From: a virus
DNA: 26,293 bases
Reading direction: 5' to 3' (one strand)
Virus record (IMG/VR): IMGVR_UViG_3300031629_000061
Location: 1 to 26,293 of that record
This document shows positions 6,321-15,637 of the stretch, piece by piece; position 1 is the first letter of the stretch, and every line of letters starts with the position of its first letter. The notes beneath the pieces are model-generated. The model did not search any database, was not told the DNA's origin, and saw only the letters and a program-made list of their open reading frames with translations. A program made the translations under genes and the position numbers.

Positions 6321-7880
6321 ATGGCTAAGCAATTACTAGCAGCCTCTATCGCAGCACCAGCATTCTTTGGTTTAAACACTCAAGAGTCTGGTGTAACACT
6401 GCAGGAAGGCTTTGCTTTACACGCGGACAACTGCGTTATAGATAAGTATGGTCGCTTAGGTGCACGTAAGGGCTGGGTTACGCGTAGTGCGTCAGTGGAC
6501 ACTGTAGCTGATGATAACGTAGGCATAGCTCTGACTGGCCTGAGTAACTTCAAGGACATCACTGGTACAGACATCCTTATGTCATGGTCAGCAGATACAT
6601 TCTACCGTGATATACCTGATCTTACTACTCTAGTCCCCACGACTACAGATACTATCACTGAGGGTAACTGGCAGACAGCTACACTTAATGATCATCATTA
6701 CTTTTACCAACGTGGCTATGAGCCTCTAATCTATACTAATGAGACAACTGCTAATGAGTTTGTAGCCTACGCTTCACATTCACACGCAACAGCTGGTTGG
6801 CAAAAGGCTAACACAGTCTTAGCTGGCTATGGTCGTCTGTGGACTGCAGACACTGCAACTAACAAAACTACAGTATGGTTCTCTGATGTACTAGATGGTG
6901 CTAAGTTCTCTACAGGCACTGCAGGCTCTATAGACATCTCAAGTGTACTCACGCAGGGTATGGATGAGATAGTTGCCCTAGGTGCACACAACGGTTACTT
7001 GATTATCTTTTGTAAGGATAACATTATCATATACAGTGATGGTGATAACTTTCAATTAGGTATGACTACTTCCAGCCTTACGCTAGTTGAGGTCATCCAA
7101 GGTGTAGGTTGTATCTCTAGAGACTCAGTACAGAACACTGGTGAGGACATATTGTTCTTAAGTAACACTGGTGTAAGGTCATTGAATCGTACAGTACAAG
7201 AGAAGTCTCAGCCAATGAGGGACATCTCTAAGAATATACGTGATGATATTATTCAAGCACTCAACTCAGAGGTATCCTTAGCTAATGTTAAGTCAGTATA
7301 CTCTCCAACTAATGCCTTTTACTTAATTACTTTCCCAGCTACTGAACAGACCTTTTGTTTTGATACTCGCCAAACTCTAGAGGATGGTAGCTTTAGGGTA
7401 ACAGTATGGCCTTCACTCACACCAGCTGGTCTACTATCACTTGAGTCTAAACTCTACTTAGCACAGCCTGATGGCATTGCTGAGTACTTTGGTTATCAAG
7501 ATGATGGTGTTAAGTATGAGATGGCTTACTACAGCAACTACTTCGACTTAGATATGCCTAACGTGAATAAGATAGTTAAGAAGCTATCAGCCACTACAGT
7601 AGGTGCCACTGGTCAAACATTTGCACTTAAGGTTGGCTATGAGTATTCACCAGTTTACTTCTCACAGACATTTACTATTGACACTGGTACAGTCTATGAG
7701 TATGGAGTAGCTGAGTATGGCATAGGTGAGTACTCAGGTGCAATCTTAATAGATAATCAACAAGCACCTACTCAGGGAGCAGGTAACATTATACAGATAG
7801 GTTTTACCACTGAAATCAATGGTGCACCTATGTCACTACAGAAACTATCAATATACGCCAAACAAGGTAAGGTACTCTAA
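6321..7880 (+). CDS. Tail nozzle / tail tubular protein B-like protein
   Basis: The protein has 519 residues. The N-terminal region contains FFGLNTQESGVTLQEGFALH followed by DNCVIDKYGRLGARKGW, a block typical of podovirus nozzle or stabilisation proteins (functional equivalents of T7 gp12 and P22 gp10). The centre holds repeated beta-propeller-like units (IVALGAHNGYLIIFCKDNIIIYSD; DILFLSNTGVRSLNR). The C-terminus is also beta-rich. It is shorter than T7 gp12 (about 790 residues). GGGAGG lies nine bases before the ATG. Gene order, adaptor then nozzle then fibre, supports the call. Confidence 0.75.
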   Translation: MAKQLLAASIAAPAFFGLNTQESGVTLQEGFALHADNCVIDKYGRLGARKGWVTRSASVDTVADDNVGIALTGLSNFKDITGTDILMSWSADTFYRDIPDLTTLVPTTTDTITEGNWQTATLNDHHYFYQRGYEPLIYTNETTANEFVAYASHSHATAGWQKANTVLAGYGRLWTADTATNKTTVWFSDVLDGAKFSTGTAGSIDISSVLTQGMDEIVALGAHNGYLIIFCKDNIIIYSDGDNFQLGMTTSSLTLVEVIQGVGCISRDSVQNTGEDILFLSNTGVRSLNRTVQEKSQPMRDISKNIRDDIIQALNSEVSLANVKSVYSPTNAFYLITFPATEQTFCFDTRQTLEDGSFRVTVWPSLTPAGLLSLESKLYLAQPDGIAEYFGYQDDGVKYEMAYYSNYFDLDMPNVNKIVKKLSATTVGATGQTFALKVGYEYSPVYFSQTFTIDTGTVYEYGVAEYGIGEYSGAILIDNQQAPTQGAGNIIQIGFTTEINGAPMSLQKLSIYAKQGKVL

Positions 7881-8680
7881 TGTCCAATTATATCAAAGCA
7901 ACTAACTTTGCAACTAAAGATGCCCTAACCACTGGCAACCCTTTAAAGACCCTAAGTGGTACTGAGATAGATGATGAATACACAGCTATTGCTACTGCAG
8001 TGGCTACTAAAGCTAACACTAGCTCACCTACGCTCACAGGAGTCCCCGCAGCACCTACAGCAGCTACCGCTACTACTAGCACTCAGATAGCTACTACGGC
8101 CTTCACACAGGCTGCTATAGTGGCTGGTGTGGCTGCAGTAACAGCTAGTGATGCTCTTAAGGCTCCTCTAGCTTCACCTACGCTCACAGGTGTCCCTGCG
8201 GCCCCTACAGCCACTGCTGGTACTAACACTACGCAACTAGCTACTACAGCCTTTACTACAGCAGCTATAACCGCTATCACAGCAGCAACTGTTAATGCTC
8301 TAGTGTATCCAGTGGGTGCTATCTATACTTCAGTAGTATCAACGAATCCAAACACTACTCTAGGTATGGGTACTTGGACAGCCTTTGGTTCTGGTAAGAC
8401 TTTAGTAGGTCTTAACTCTGGAGATACTGAGTTTGATACTGTAGAGGAAACTGGAGGTGCTAAGACGCATACATTAACAACTAATGAGATGCCTTCACAC
8501 ACTCATACAGGTACGCAGCTTAATGGTATATATAAGACAGACAATGGCAGTACTACATCAAGTACTACTTATGGTACAGTTAACAACACAGTAAGTACCA
8601 CAGGATCTACAGGTGGAGGAGCATCACATAACAACCTACAGCCCTACATCGTAGTGTACTTTTGGAAACGCACAGCTTAG
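7880..8680 (+). CDS. Tail fibre with two 50-residue repeats and gp53-like receptor-binding end
   Basis: The protein has 266 residues and starts in a TAATG overlap with the nozzle gene. The shaft contains two units 50 residues apart: SPTLTGVPAAPTA at 49-61 and 99-111, each followed by an ATTAFT.AAI segment at 71-80 and 121-130. The C-terminal domain runs from YPVGAIYTSVV through LGMGTWTAFGSGKTLVGL, EETGGAKTHTLT, MPSHTHTG and ends SHNNLQPYIVVYFWKRTA. That end is the knob found in many long tail fibres, where the HxH residues (here H207 and H209) help bind metal in known relatives. Its position next to the nozzle suggests it is the main fibre attached to the tail. Confidence 0.85.
   Translation: MSNYIKATNFATKDALTTGNPLKTLSGTEIDDEYTAIATAVATKANTSSPTLTGVPAAPTAATATTSTQIATTAFTQAAIVAGVAAVTASDALKAPLASPTLTGVPAAPTATAGTNTTQLATTAFTTAAITAITAATVNALVYPVGAIYTSVVSTNPNTTLGMGTWTAFGSGKTLVGLNSGDTEFDTVEETGGAKTHTLTTNEMPSHTHTGTQLNGIYKTDNGSTTSSTTYGTVNNTVSTTGSTGGGASHNNLQPYIVVYFWKRTA
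8024..8270 (+). repeat. 150-bp tandem repeat in the fibre shaft
   Basis: The unit starting at 8024 recurs at 8174, in frame, with the best-conserved part being the TCACCTACGCTCACAGG core and the later ACTACGGCCTT/ACTACAGCCTT segment. This produces the two 50-residue shaft units described for the enclosing gene. Confidence 0.75.
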
Positions 8681-8732
8681 GTAATATAGATATGTTAAAC
8701 ATTAAAGTAACAATAGACGAGAGGACAGCCTA

Positions 8733-10169
8733 ATGCCTAGAGTAGATGATGGATTTGGTAATGCAGCTACTACTAATAACAGACAAGCCGCTAGGAATGC
8801 TGGTGCAGGTAATGGTAATCAAAACAATAACAACAATAGAGTACCTGTACGAGATATATCCACACAGGCTGACCCTAGACAACTAGCGCAGCAACAGGCT
8901 CTTACACGTGCTCAGGCTGCTGTGGCTGGACAGAACTTTAGTCCACAAGGGCCATCTACAGGTAGAGGTTGGTTAGCTAGCTTCCTAAATCCTGTAGGCT
9001 CAGCAGCTAAAAGCATAGGACAATCCTTTGTAGATCAAACTAGATATGGTATGAATGATAGAGCTCAAGCTAATTATGATGCATCAGCAGCCTTGCCAGA
9101 TGCACAACGGGCAGCATGGGATAAACTATCACCAGCACAGAAAGTACAAATGGCTCGTCAGCCTCAAATGAATGAGCAGTTGCCCGCAGCAATGAATGAT
9201 CAACAACTAACAGCACATAACGCACAAAGAGCATCACAGGGCTTACCTCCAGTATCTAATGGTAACACAGGTGGCAATGGCTCATTATTTGCACATAACG
9301 CAGGAGGAGTAGGCACTATGGCTACAGGCACAGGGGCAGCTATCCCAACAGGTAACGCAGGTACAGGCACATTCAAGCCTATCACCTTTAGATCAGGCTC
9401 AGGCACTTCAGTACTAGACGAGAGTGGCTTATCCACATCACTTGGTGAAGACTTTGCAGGACTCTCAGGACTCGTAGGTGATGGTACTGGACTCTTAGGA
9501 CAAGCTGGTGTACAAGCACAGCAGGCTCCTGACCAGTTCAATGCTAACTTTGATCCTTCTGGTAGAGCACAAAGCTTGTTTGATGAGCGTTCAGCTTTAC
9601 TAGAGCCTGCCTTTGCACAGCAACGTGCTCAAGGTAACGAAGCTATGTTTGGCTCAGGTCGCTTAGGTCTTAGGTTAGCTGGAGAAGGTGTAGGCGCTGG
9701 GTCTGGTATGGTACAACCAGATGCCTTTGGTATGAACCAAGCACAGTCTCAAGCACTAGCTCAGTTATCAGCACAGTCCACTAATGATGCCTTTGGTCAA
9801 GAGTTGCAACGTGCTGGCTTAGATATGTCACAGTTTGGACTCAACCAAGGTGCACAGCAGCAACAGTTTGCTAACCTAATGGGCAGTGGACAAGGCATGT
9901 TAAATGCTGGCTTCGGTGGTGCTAATCTAGAACAGCAGTTAGCTGGCGTACCTATGTCTCTAGCGGGTATAGGACAACAGCAGCAAGCTCTAAACCAGAA
10001 CTATGAGTTGGGTCGATTCCAGAATGATACATCACGTATGCTTTCACAGGCACAGGCTAATGAAGCTAACTACCAACCTAACCCTTGGTTATCTGGGCTT
10101 ACTTCATTAGGATCTTCATTCTTAGGTACTGAAGGTGGTGGTGACTGGTTATCAGGTTTGTTCGATTAA
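8733..10169 (+). CDS. Internal virion (ejection) protein, Gln/Asn/Gly-rich
   Basis: This 478-residue protein is low in charge and rich in Gln, Asn, Ala and Gly. Residues 12-36 are an Asn-rich linker, residues about 78-100 a hydrophobic-amphipathic patch (WLASFLNPVGSAAKSIGQSF), residues 190-250 glycine-rich, and residues 290-440 long Gln/Ala-rich helices (SALLEPAFAQQRAQGNEAMF). The order after the tail genes and before three more large proteins corresponds to internal core proteins gp14-gp16 of T7, which leave the capsid to form a trans-envelope DNA channel. AGAGGA lies seven bases before ATG. The assignment is by position and composition; no enzymatic motif was recognised. Confidence 0.7.
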   Translation: MPRVDDGFGNAATTNNRQAARNAGAGNGNQNNNNNRVPVRDISTQADPRQLAQQQALTRAQAAVAGQNFSPQGPSTGRGWLASFLNPVGSAAKSIGQSFVDQTRYGMNDRAQANYDASAALPDAQRAAWDKLSPAQKVQMARQPQMNEQLPAAMNDQQLTAHNAQRASQGLPPVSNGNTGGNGSLFAHNAGGVGTMATGTGAAIPTGNAGTGTFKPITFRSGSGTSVLDESGLSTSLGEDFAGLSGLVGDGTGLLGQAGVQAQQAPDQFNANFDPSGRAQSLFDERSALLEPAFAQQRAQGNEAMFGSGRLGLRLAGEGVGAGSGMVQPDAFGMNQAQSQALAQLSAQSTNDAFGQELQRAGLDMSQFGLNQGAQQQQFANLMGSGQGMLNAGFGGANLEQQLAGVPMSLAGIGQQQQALNQNYELGRFQNDTSRMLSQAQANEANYQPNPWLSGLTSLGSSFLGTEGGGDWLSGLFD

Positions 10170-10194
10170 GGCTAACATAGAGAGATATAAGACA

Positions 10195-11514
10195 ATGGCA
10201 ACACAAACAGGTTTATTTACACAAGGCCCATCAGTAGAGGATATACTTGCTAAGCGTAACAAACGCTCTGGTGATCTACAGGCACAACTAATGACACAGG
10301 CAGCCCAAGGTGCTCGTGATCCAGCTAAAGCTAGGGCAATTAGCTTCTTAGGTTCCTCCTTAGGTCGTGCCTTAGGTGGCTCTATGGGCGATGGTAATGG
10401 TCGCGAGGATTTAGAAGCTAAGGAAGCTGAACGGCAAGCACAACGTGCAAGCTTCATGGGTGCTGTACAGAGTAATGACTCAGCAGCTCAGTTTGAAATG
10501 TCTAAGGGCTTACAAGAGACTTATCCAGCAGCAGCTTTACAGATGCTTCAGATAGGACAAGCTTCTGAAGTTAGAGAGAAGCAGCAAGCTAAAGACACTG
10601 CAGATAGTGCAGCACTCCAAAGCAGAGCAGCTACTATTGGTGACGACTTATCAGAGTTCAACCCTGAGCTAGCCTTTCGATTGAAGTCAAACAATGCTAC
10701 AGCGGAAGAGTACAGTGAAGGTCTTACACAAGTTAGCGCTATGAACAAGAAAGCTAATGGTGGTGATGGATCTAAAGAAGGTTGGTCATTTGCTAGTGGT
10801 GGTGCTTATGTAGATAAGAATGGTAATCGTTATGTGTTGACTGAGAGCCGTAATAAGTTCACTGGTGGCACTACAAACACTTATACTCCTATTGGTGATG
10901 CTCCTGCATACGATGATCAAAACTTACAACCAACAGATTCATCAGGCATGACAGTAGAGATGCGTATTAAAGAGAATCAGGCTATATTTGAGGGTGAGCA
11001 GCAATCTAAGAAGTTTTATGCACACCAAGCAGACGCAGCTAGAAGTATAGGCAAGACCACAACAAACCTCAAAGACGCTAGACGTATGGGTGAGTTGCTT
11101 AAGCAGGTAGACACTGGCGGTATTAAGGTAACTGCTGCTAAAGGTTTCACTGACTTCTTTGGTGCCACACCTACTAGTGTTTCTGAGTTAGATACTATCT
11201 CCAAGACAATGATGCTATCAAGCCTTAAAACGCTACTAGGCGGTCAGTTGTCAGATGGTGAACGTAAGGCAGCCCTAGAGGTTCAAGTAGCCTTAGACAA
11301 GGGTACAGGAGCTAACAGAGCTATTGTAGAGCGTTACATTGAAATCTTTGAGTCCCGCTTAGAACGTGAACAGTTCTTATTAGGCAGTAACTCTGACGGT
11401 TCTAGCTATCACAAGTTTGCATTAGATCAGTCTATCGAGCTTACAGCACAACCTGCTAATGGCACTACAGTCACACCCGCTGCAAAACCACAGACAATAC
11501 AATGGACTAAATAA
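10195..11514 (+). CDS. Internal virion protein
   Basis: The start is taken at ATG 10195 (MATQTGLFTQGPSVEDIL), just after the previous stop; the longer frame from 10135 overlaps the previous gene and lacks support. The product has 439 residues. The N-terminal region contains ARAISFLGSSLGRALGG, a small hydrophobic-glycine patch, then a long Gln/Ala/Glu-rich helical stretch to about residue 190. The second half includes KTTTNLKDARRMGELLKQV and SSLKTLLGGQLSDGERKAALEVQVALDKG, predicted helical. Similar proteins are found in ejection clusters of marine podoviruses. A structural role in the core is inferred from context; no domain with known activity is visible. Confidence 0.7.
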   Translation: MATQTGLFTQGPSVEDILAKRNKRSGDLQAQLMTQAAQGARDPAKARAISFLGSSLGRALGGSMGDGNGREDLEAKEAERQAQRASFMGAVQSNDSAAQFEMSKGLQETYPAAALQMLQIGQASEVREKQQAKDTADSAALQSRAATIGDDLSEFNPELAFRLKSNNATAEEYSEGLTQVSAMNKKANGGDGSKEGWSFASGGAYVDKNGNRYVLTESRNKFTGGTTNTYTPIGDAPAYDDQNLQPTDSSGMTVEMRIKENQAIFEGEQQSKKFYAHQADAARSIGKTTTNLKDARRMGELLKQVDTGGIKVTAAKGFTDFFGATPTSVSELDTISKTMMLSSLKTLLGGQLSDGERKAALEVQVALDKGTGANRAIVERYIEIFESRLEREQFLLGSNSDGSSYHKFALDQSIELTAQPANGTTVTPAAKPQTIQWTK

Positions 11515-11515
11515 T

Positions 11516-13495
11516 ATGGGTTATCAACAAGTATTACCTAATAGCAATGTAGTGGAGGGTGTACCCGATGATGCTACCCGTGATGAAATACGTGACTTAA
11601 CCATAGAAAGAGGCATAGCCACTAAAGAAGAGTGGAATGAGTGGGCCCCTGAGTTACAACCTTTCTCTGAGCAAGCATTAGATTGGATGTCTGAGAATGC
11701 TGAGATTCCAGCAGGTATAGCGGGCGCTGTCCTAGGTACAATAGCTGGTATTCCGGGAGGCCCTCCGGGTATGACTGCTGGTGGTATCTTTGGTGGCGCT
11801 TTGGGATCTAGTGGTGGCTCACTACTCTCTGATCATTTGAATGGTCAAGAGCTTGACTTTGCTGAGGCTGGTAAAGAAGCTGCTATCTCATTAGGCTTTG
11901 ACATAGCTACCTTAGGTGCTGGTAAGTACATCAAACCTTTTGCAACTTACATGAAGTCAAAGATGACCAAAGGCTTAACGCCACAACAAGCGGCTGATGC
12001 TTTCATACAAGATGCTGGGTTACAGGATGTAGTGTCCTCAGCAGGCTCACCTGAATCCATAGCAGCCTCACAGAAGTTGTTATCAGAGGGTAATGCAACC
12101 TTAACTCCTTTCCAGACAGGTAACGCTACAGGCTGGCAGATCTTCAAAGAGAAGCTAGCTAACATGGGTATGCTTTCCTCTATAACAATGGAAGGTAATG
12201 CTAAGAAGGTAAGCGTCGTTGTCAATGATTCTTTTGAACAGTTAATGTCTAACTCAGGTAAGATGGAAGGTCTTGCTGAGGAAGAGTTAGGTGCTTCTGT
12301 ACATGGCATTATACTAGCAGGTAAGCAAGCCCTAGGTGAATCTTTTGAAGCAGGGGAGAATCGTATCCTTGCTTCACTGGCTGGTCGTCAAGCGCCTTTA
12401 GTTCATGTACGTGGTGCCTTTGAAGGATTCATTAAGAAACATGGTGACCCAGTAAAGTCAACTATGAACCCTGAAGCTCGTAAGATAGTGGATGAGTTCT
12501 TAGGTGACTTGGATAACTTTGGTGGCCCTACAACTAGCTCTAAGTCAGTTATTAACTTAGCTAAGACATTCAGAGCTCGTCTACGTGCCATATCAGATCC
12601 ACAGTCTCCACAGTTCAACGATAGTGCTGCTCAGCAGTTAGGCGAGCTAAGTACTCTTGTAAATGATGCCGTAGCGCGAACATTAACTGGTGTAGACACA
12701 GTAGCAGCCAATGCTTACAAACAGTTAAACAAAGAGTATGCAACAGGACTACAGACTCTATTGCCTATCATTAATAAAAACATGATGATTACAGGCAACA
12801 AAGAATCCTTCACCTCCATTGGTTCTGTTCTTGTATCTGAAGGTGGCTTAGATTCTACTAGAGCTATGTTTAAGAGTATAGATGAAGCATTTAAGCTTAT
12901 AGGTGGAAGTACTGTACACTTTGGTAGTGCTGCAGAAGTTAAAGCAACAATCCGTAATGGCTACTTAAAGAAAGTCATGAAGGACATAGGTGAAGAAAGC
13001 TTTGATATAAATACTCATAAAGGACTGGCTGCTAAATACTTAAATGCTTCTAAGAATAATAAATTAGCTTTCATTATGGGCTCTGATTATAAGAGTGTTA
13101 AGCAGTTAATGAATACTATGATTGAAGCCACGGGTAAACCAAAGAGTAATATTGGTGAGCTAGCAATCAGAGGACGAGAGTTCTCTTCCATACTTCAGCT
13201 GGGTACTGGAGTAGGCGCTGTAGGTGGTCTTGTCACTGGAGGCGCTGTAGCTGAGTCACTCACTATGGGCGCCTTAGTGTTTGGTGTTCCTTCTTTCCTA
13301 GCAGCAGCAAGTACTAGCATGAAGCATGTTAATAAGATCATTGCTTTCCAGAAGAGAGACTTCAAGGGTAACAGTAAGGCTATGTTACTTGCAGTTACTA
13401 ACGTCATAGAAGATGTTATGGCTGATGCAACTGAAGAACAACGTGAGCAGATCTTAAATGATTTCAATGTGCAGATGTTTGGCACTGACAAGTAG
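11516..13495 (+). CDS. Internal virion protein with two membrane-like glycine segments
   Basis: The gene encodes 659 residues. The start is ATG 11516 (MGYQQVLPNSN), one base after the previous stop; the longer frame from 11459 overlaps the previous gene. Residues 12-35 (VVEGVPDDATRDEIRDL) form a short motif common near the start of ejection proteins. Residues 65-105 (IPAGIAGAVLGTIAGIPGG and GGIFGGALGSSGGSLL) and residues 562-600 (LGTGVGAVGGLVTGGAVAES and GALVFGVPSFLAAAS) are glycine-zipper-like hydrophobic stretches that could insert in the host membrane. The middle is helical. No lytic transglycosylase motif was found, unlike T7 gp16. The function as part of the ejection channel is inferred. 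Confidence 0.7.
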   Translation: MGYQQVLPNSNVVEGVPDDATRDEIRDLTIERGIATKEEWNEWAPELQPFSEQALDWMSENAEIPAGIAGAVLGTIAGIPGGPPGMTAGGIFGGALGSSGGSLLSDHLNGQELDFAEAGKEAAISLGFDIATLGAGKYIKPFATYMKSKMTKGLTPQQAADAFIQDAGLQDVVSSAGSPESIAASQKLLSEGNATLTPFQTGNATGWQIFKEKLANMGMLSSITMEGNAKKVSVVVNDSFEQLMSNSGKMEGLAEEELGASVHGIILAGKQALGESFEAGENRILASLAGRQAPLVHVRGAFEGFIKKHGDPVKSTMNPEARKIVDEFLGDLDNFGGPTTSSKSVINLAKTFRARLRAISDPQSPQFNDSAAQQLGELSTLVNDAVARTLTGVDTVAANAYKQLNKEYATGLQTLLPIINKNMMITGNKESFTSIGSVLVSEGGLDSTRAMFKSIDEAFKLIGGSTVHFGSAAEVKATIRNGYLKKVMKDIGEESFDINTHKGLAAKYLNASKNNKLAFIMGSDYKSVKQLMNTMIEATGKPKSNIGELAIRGREFSSILQLGTGVGAVGGLVTGGAVAESLTMGALVFGVPSFLAAASTSMKHVNKIIAFQKRDFKGNSKAMLLAVTNVIEDVMADATEEQREQILNDFNVQMFGTDK

Positions 13496-13504
13496 AGGCT
13501 AGCT

Positions 13505-15568
13505 ATGGGATTGTTTGACACAGAAGAGTGGAGCAAGACAGGTGAGGCCCTAACCCAAAGGGGTCTTGATCTTGATGAACTAAACAGGAAAGAGGGCGCA
13601 GGTGAGCTAGGTTTTGGTGAGGCAACATGGAGGCGCTTTGGCACCATGGGTGGTGCGCTCAATGATGTAGTGGGAGGTGCCTTTGACTTTGGTACACCTG
13701 ATGCTATCACAGAGCCAGTAGGGGAAGCCATAGGCTCAGGACTCACCACTGCCATGGATAAGACAGGTGCTGCTGAGTGGATGCAAAAGAATCCTGATTC
13801 CGCTGCAAACATTATGGCTGGTGTTGAGATGTTAGGTGTTGTTCCATACGCTGGTGCCTTAGGTAAGACAGCTAAGCTAGCAGCCAAAGCTAAAGGCCCT
13901 GAGAAGGGTAAGAGAGCTAAGGCTGCTGCAGGTGCTATACTCTCCAGCCCAAGTAACTACATACCTAACTTCTATGGTATTGATGATGCGTCTAAAGCTA
14001 ACACACTAGCTGAGAGTTTATTCAACCAAGCCATTACAGGTGTGAGCCTCTTAGCTGACGCTGGTACTACTACTGTCACTGGTCGTATTGCTAAAGGCGC
14101 ACATGACCTACTCACTAAGCCAAGAGGTAAAGGGCCTATAGCTAAGAAAGTAGCTAAGGTTACAGGAGCTGTACCTAATTTCCTAGATAAGATGGTTAAG
14201 AAATTACCAGCTGATGGTGAAGGAGCATTAGCTTTATCTCTCAAGATTACTAGTTTTGCTAAGTGGGGAGTACAGGAGTCTGCTAAAGCGTTAGCTACTT
14301 ACACTGTACCACAAGCTAGAGCACTTTGGCAGGAGCAAGGTGTTAACCAAGCAGGTCAGAAGTTAATAGCTAAACACTTAGATAATGCAGCCACTGAGAT
14401 GGCAGAAGCTAGAGCAGCTGGTAAGCCTACGTCACTAGAGCAGACTAGATCATTCCAAATGGCTACTGCACAAGCAATCTTCATGCGTTATACAGCTGAG
14501 CAAGCTGGTCGTCAAGGCCCTGTGTCACCAGACTATGATAGGATCTTTGAAGCATCTACCTTTGGTGGTATCATGCCAGTTGATAAGAGTCAATACTTAG
14601 CTGCCGTTAAGCATGTACAGAACGTAAGTTTTCGTAAGAAGACAGGTGCTCGTGACAAGGGGCCTGAGAGGGCCATAAACGTCCCTGACGAGGTTAATGA
14701 GCAAGCCTTTGATCATGTGATGGATGTATGGGGCATGAGCCCTGAGCAAGCTAATGGTGCGTTCTTGGTGGTTAAGAAGCCACAAGGCTCTGGTGGCGAC
14801 CATGCCTCTTCAGTCTACCGTAGCAAGCTTAATGAGCCATTACGTGATAGCCACGCAGCAGCTAAGAATCTTAAGAGGAAGAATGCTGTTGTGGCTGCTC
14901 AGCAGGAAGCTTATGATTCAGCTAGAGCTAGTGGTAGTACTATAGCTCAGGCCACTAAAGCGCGTAAGGCTGTCAAGACAGGAAAGTTAGGCAAAGAGCC
15001 ACTTACTGATGTTGATTTATATAATGAGTTGACTAGATTAAAGCCTAATGGTGATCGTGTCTACAATGTTAACATGCGAAGCAAGAGTGCAGCTGATGTG
15101 GAAGCCAATGGTCTTTGGTTTACTCAAAGTGGTTCTGGTCGCGCTATAGTGGAAGGTGGTATTAACCGTCTTACGAACATGAAAGCTAAGGGTGGTGTAA
15201 CGTCTTACATCTCAGATGAGCATAACTTCTTGGAGAATATGCCTATACTAGGTAAGATGCTTGATGATGCTTTACCTGTACGTGAGATTACTATGACACC
15301 TCCTATCTCTTTCAACATACTCAACCCAAGCAACACTACTAGAAGCTTTGGTAGTAGAGCCACTGGTAAGAGTAAAGGCAAACTAGATAACACGCTGGTT
15401 GCTAATGACCTAGAGAAGCTAAGGGATGCTAAGCCTACTCGCCAAGGTATTAATGCTGAACGTATACGTAATGCTAAAGCTGCAGGTAAAGGTAGCCTAT
15501 TTGCTGGCTATGGTACGGCATTGCAGAATGATGATGTAGATGTAGAAACTCTACTACCTGACATATAA
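13505..15568 (+). CDS. Large internal virion protein, basic and Ala/Lys-rich
   Basis: The protein has 687 residues and is the last gene of the rightward operon. The start MGLFDTEEW follows AGAGG with suitable spacing. The N-terminal 125 residues include glycine-rich patches (GGALNDVVGGAFDFG) and a hydrophobic stretch (VEMLGVVPYAGALGKTAKLAAK). Several Lys/Ala-rich segments follow (AKKVAKVTGAVPNFLDKMVKK; STIAQATKARKAVKTGK), which may contact DNA. The C-terminus ends acidic (DDVDVETLLPDI). In position it corresponds to the last and largest core protein of podoviruses. I could not recognise a catalytic domain. The bidirectional terminator follows after 13 bases. Confidence 0.65.
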   Translation: MGLFDTEEWSKTGEALTQRGLDLDELNRKEGAGELGFGEATWRRFGTMGGALNDVVGGAFDFGTPDAITEPVGEAIGSGLTTAMDKTGAAEWMQKNPDSAANIMAGVEMLGVVPYAGALGKTAKLAAKAKGPEKGKRAKAAAGAILSSPSNYIPNFYGIDDASKANTLAESLFNQAITGVSLLADAGTTTVTGRIAKGAHDLLTKPRGKGPIAKKVAKVTGAVPNFLDKMVKKLPADGEGALALSLKITSFAKWGVQESAKALATYTVPQARALWQEQGVNQAGQKLIAKHLDNAATEMAEARAAGKPTSLEQTRSFQMATAQAIFMRYTAEQAGRQGPVSPDYDRIFEASTFGGIMPVDKSQYLAAVKHVQNVSFRKKTGARDKGPERAINVPDEVNEQAFDHVMDVWGMSPEQANGAFLVVKKPQGSGGDHASSVYRSKLNEPLRDSHAAAKNLKRKNAVVAAQQEAYDSARASGSTIAQATKARKAVKTGKLGKEPLTDVDLYNELTRLKPNGDRVYNVNMRSKSAADVEANGLWFTQSGSGRAIVEGGINRLTNMKAKGGVTSYISDEHNFLENMPILGKMLDDALPVREITMTPPISFNILNPSNTTRSFGSRATGKSKGKLDNTLVANDLEKLRDAKPTRQGINAERIRNAKAAGKGSLFAGYGTALQNDDVDVETLLPDI

Positions 15569-15581
15569 ATCTTAGGCATAA

Positions 15582-15615
15582 AAAAGGCCCCTTGGTTAAC
15601 ACCTTGGGGCCTTTT
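15582..15615. terminator. Bidirectional intrinsic terminator between convergent operons
   Basis: AAAAGGCCCC at 15582-15591 pairs with GGGGCCTTTT at 15606-15615, giving a 10-bp GC-cored stem. The loop can add a further GGT/ACC pair (15594-15596 with 15601-15603). A-run on the left and T-run on the right make it work on both strands. It lies between the last late gene and the end of the ribonucleotide reductase gene. Confidence 0.9.
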
Positions 15616-15637
15616 GTCGTTTTACCTTATGTTATAC

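Noticed and set aside
9200-9541. 113-residue minus-strand frame
   Set aside because: Pro/Ser/Val-rich complement of the Gly/Thr-rich part of an internal virion protein; no ribosome site and no homologue recognised.
10135-10194. N-terminal extension of the second internal virion protein
   Set aside because: It overlaps the previous gene and the sequence is the other-frame reading of that gene's end; ATG 10195 starts right after its stop.
11459-11515. N-terminal extension of the third internal virion protein
   Set aside because: It is an out-of-frame reading of the previous gene's end; ATG 11516 begins one base after the stop.
13195-13887. 230-residue open frame on the minus strand
   Set aside because: It runs antisense to two well-supported virion genes and across their junction, is Ser/Pro/Ala-rich as expected for the complement of Gly/Ala-rich coding DNA, and has no ribosome site or recognisable motif.
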